From: an uncultured Microbacterium sp. | GTDB lineage: Bacteria; Actinomycetota; Actinomycetes; Actinomycetales; Microbacteriaceae | Reading direction: 5' to 3' | NCBI GenBank assembly: GCA_947647645.1 | Contig: CANSLE010000111.1 | Coordinates: forward strand, 1 to 7,590 | Length of the DNA: 7,590 nucleotides | In this document: piece after piece, positions 6,622-7,590 of the stretch | Layout: each line of letters begins with the position of its first letter | Numbering within the stretch: the stretch's first letter is position 1 | The notes under the pieces: model-generated | Database searches by the model: none | What the model was told of the DNA's origin: nothing | Seen by the model: the letters and a program-made list of their open reading frames with translations, nothing else | Translations under genes and position numbers: made by a program

Positions 6622-7590
6622 TCAGCCGCCGCGACGACGCAGGGCCTCGGCGACGAGCTCCACCCCTCGGATGCCGGGGCGCACGTGACGGGACGTCAAT
6701 CGCACGACCTCCCAGCCCGAAGCCGCGAGGGCGGCGTACTTGTCGAGGTCGCGATTCCACTGCGCGTCGCTCGTGCGGTGTTGTCTCCCCTCGATCTCGA
6801 CGACGATCCGGTGAGCGCGATAGACGAGATCGCTGATGCCGATCAGCCGCCCCACCGCGTCGCGCATCTCCACGTCGAGCTCCGGCTCGGGAAGGCCCGC
6901 GGCGCCGGCCGCCAACCGGAAATCGGTCTCCAGCGGAGACATGCTCCCCTCCCGGACCAGGTCGAGGGCCGCCAACAGCAGGTCCCGTGAGCGCCGCCAC
7001 GGCACGAGTGCCGCCGCCCGCAGTTTCTCCACGGTCGCGAGACGACGGTCCGGATGCCGCCGCGTGCGCTCGTCGCGCGGCACACGAACCAGGGCGTCAC
7101 CCCACACGACGAGGTCGCGAAGCCGTGCGTTCGCCCCCGCAAGAGCCCACGTGGACGCCGGGTCGGCGACGATCAGCCCCTCGCTCTCGACGGTGCGGAC
7201 GAGGCGCGGGGAGACTTTCACGCCCCGCACGCCACGCCCGCGCGGCGCGTGCAGCGGAGCCGCGATGGCGACCTCCAACGGCAGCGCGTCCGCTCCCCGC
7301 GGCAAGGGCAGACCGTGCACGGCGAGGGCGGTCGTGCCCACGAAGAACGACCCCGCGGGCGCGACGAGGGCATACGCGTGCGCACGCGAGAGGATGCGGC
7401 GGCGCATACGGCGATCGAGGGCGAGCGGCGCCTCGGCATCCTCCGTCTCGTCCGGTGGCGACGGGCGCAGCCGCGCCCCGCGGAACGTGGCATCGAGGTC
7501 CGCGGCGCGCAGGCGCCGGCGACTCACTCCCGCCTCGATCGCCGCTGCGCATGTGAACGCGGCCCCGAGACCGTCGGGAAGGGCTCGTGG
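6622..7590 (-). CDS. AbiEi-like / DUF559 (PD-(D/E)XK nuclease-fold) protein, N-terminus cut by window edge
   Basis: Uncharacterised two-domain protein common in actinobacteria; 322 codons are visible and the frame is open to the edge. A GTG at 7527 could be read as a start, but the 21 codons before it (containing LPDGLGAAFTCAAAIEAG) read smoothly into VSRRRLRAADLDATFRGARL. That matches the usual N-terminal helix-turn-helix-like part of this family, so the true start is probably just outside. The middle (visible residues ~65-210) resembles AbiEi-type antitoxin-like proteins (FFVGTTALAVHGLPLPRG, VKVSPRLV, STWALAGANARLRDLVVWGDALV). The C-terminal DUF559 domain (~220-315) has E221, D254 (GISDLVY), E265-I-E267-G and QH, then RDLDKYAALAASGWEVVRLTSRHV, the Vsr-like nuclease-fold pattern. 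No toxin partner is visible. Function is unknown; a nuclease or DNA-binding role is inference. It is transcriptionally separated from furA by the hairpin. Confidence 0.85.
   Translation of the reverse strand, partial: PRALPDGLGAAFTCAAAIEAGVSRRRLRAADLDATFRGARLRPSPPDETEDAEAPLALDRRMRRRILSRAHAYALVAPAGSFFVGTTALAVHGLPLPRGADALPLEVAIAAPLHAPRGRGVRGVKVSPRLVRTVESEGLIVADPASTWALAGANARLRDLVVWGDALVRVPRDERTRRHPDRRLATVEKLRAAALVPWRRSRDLLLAALDLVREGSMSPLETDFRLAAGAAGLPEPELDVEMRDAVGRLIGISDLVYRAHRIVVEIEGRQHRTSDAQWNRDLDKYAALAASGWEVVRLTSRHVRPGIRGVELVAEALRRRGG

Noticed and set aside
6503..7000. Upstream extension of the furA frame
   Set aside because: It would run through the AT-rich promoter island, the nested hairpin and the 3' part of the DUF559 gene in another frame. 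Family length fits the ATG at 6502.
6622..7590. Mobile element or defence island around the DUF559 gene
   Set aside because: No terminal repeats, transposase, integrase or second defence gene are visible, and base composition matches the neighbours.

Overview
The window is high-GC actinobacterial chromosome. The evidence is strong GC bias at third codon positions, the actinobacteria-specific mtrA-mtrB-lpqB signalling operon, and a CatR/FurA-type furA-katG pair. Overall character, including the dispersed heptamer GGATGCC, reminds me of Microbacteriaceae (Microbacterium-like). That family-level call is an impression from memory, not a computed result.

All six recognisable genes lie on the minus strand, so the region reads from right to left. 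From 7590 down to 6622 is the body of a two-domain protein (AbiEi-like N-terminal part, DUF559 PD-(D/E)XK-nuclease-like C-terminal part); its reading frame stays open to the window edge, so its true start is outside. A 119-bp gap (6503-6621) follows. It holds a nested GC-rich inverted repeat just after the stop codon, then a small AT-rich island with a perfect TTTTGA-N5-TCAAAA palindrome immediately in front of furA. furA (6502-6032) and katG (6035-3762) overlap by ATGA and form an oxidative-stress operon: a Fur-family peroxide/redox sensor and the catalase-peroxidase it is expected to control. A strong stem-loop (3709-3751) ends katG.

Next comes mtrA (3592-2912), the response regulator. mtrB (2901-1231), its sensor histidine kinase, follows after 10 bp. 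lpqB (1234 down to 1, cut by the window edge) is the partner lipoprotein and overlaps mtrB by ATGA. In mycobacteria MtrAB-LpqB links cell-envelope state to division, peptidoglycan turnover and replication; the same role is inferred here.

I see no mobile element, CRISPR array, rRNA or tRNA, and no gene-free stretch longer than 170 bp. The long plus-strand open frames are antisense shadows. I do not see an undescribed multi-gene system. The items most worth checking are the nested repeat plus palindrome ahead of furA, the over-represented heptamer GGATGCC/GGCATCC (12 copies by eye), and the under-called start of the DUF559 gene.
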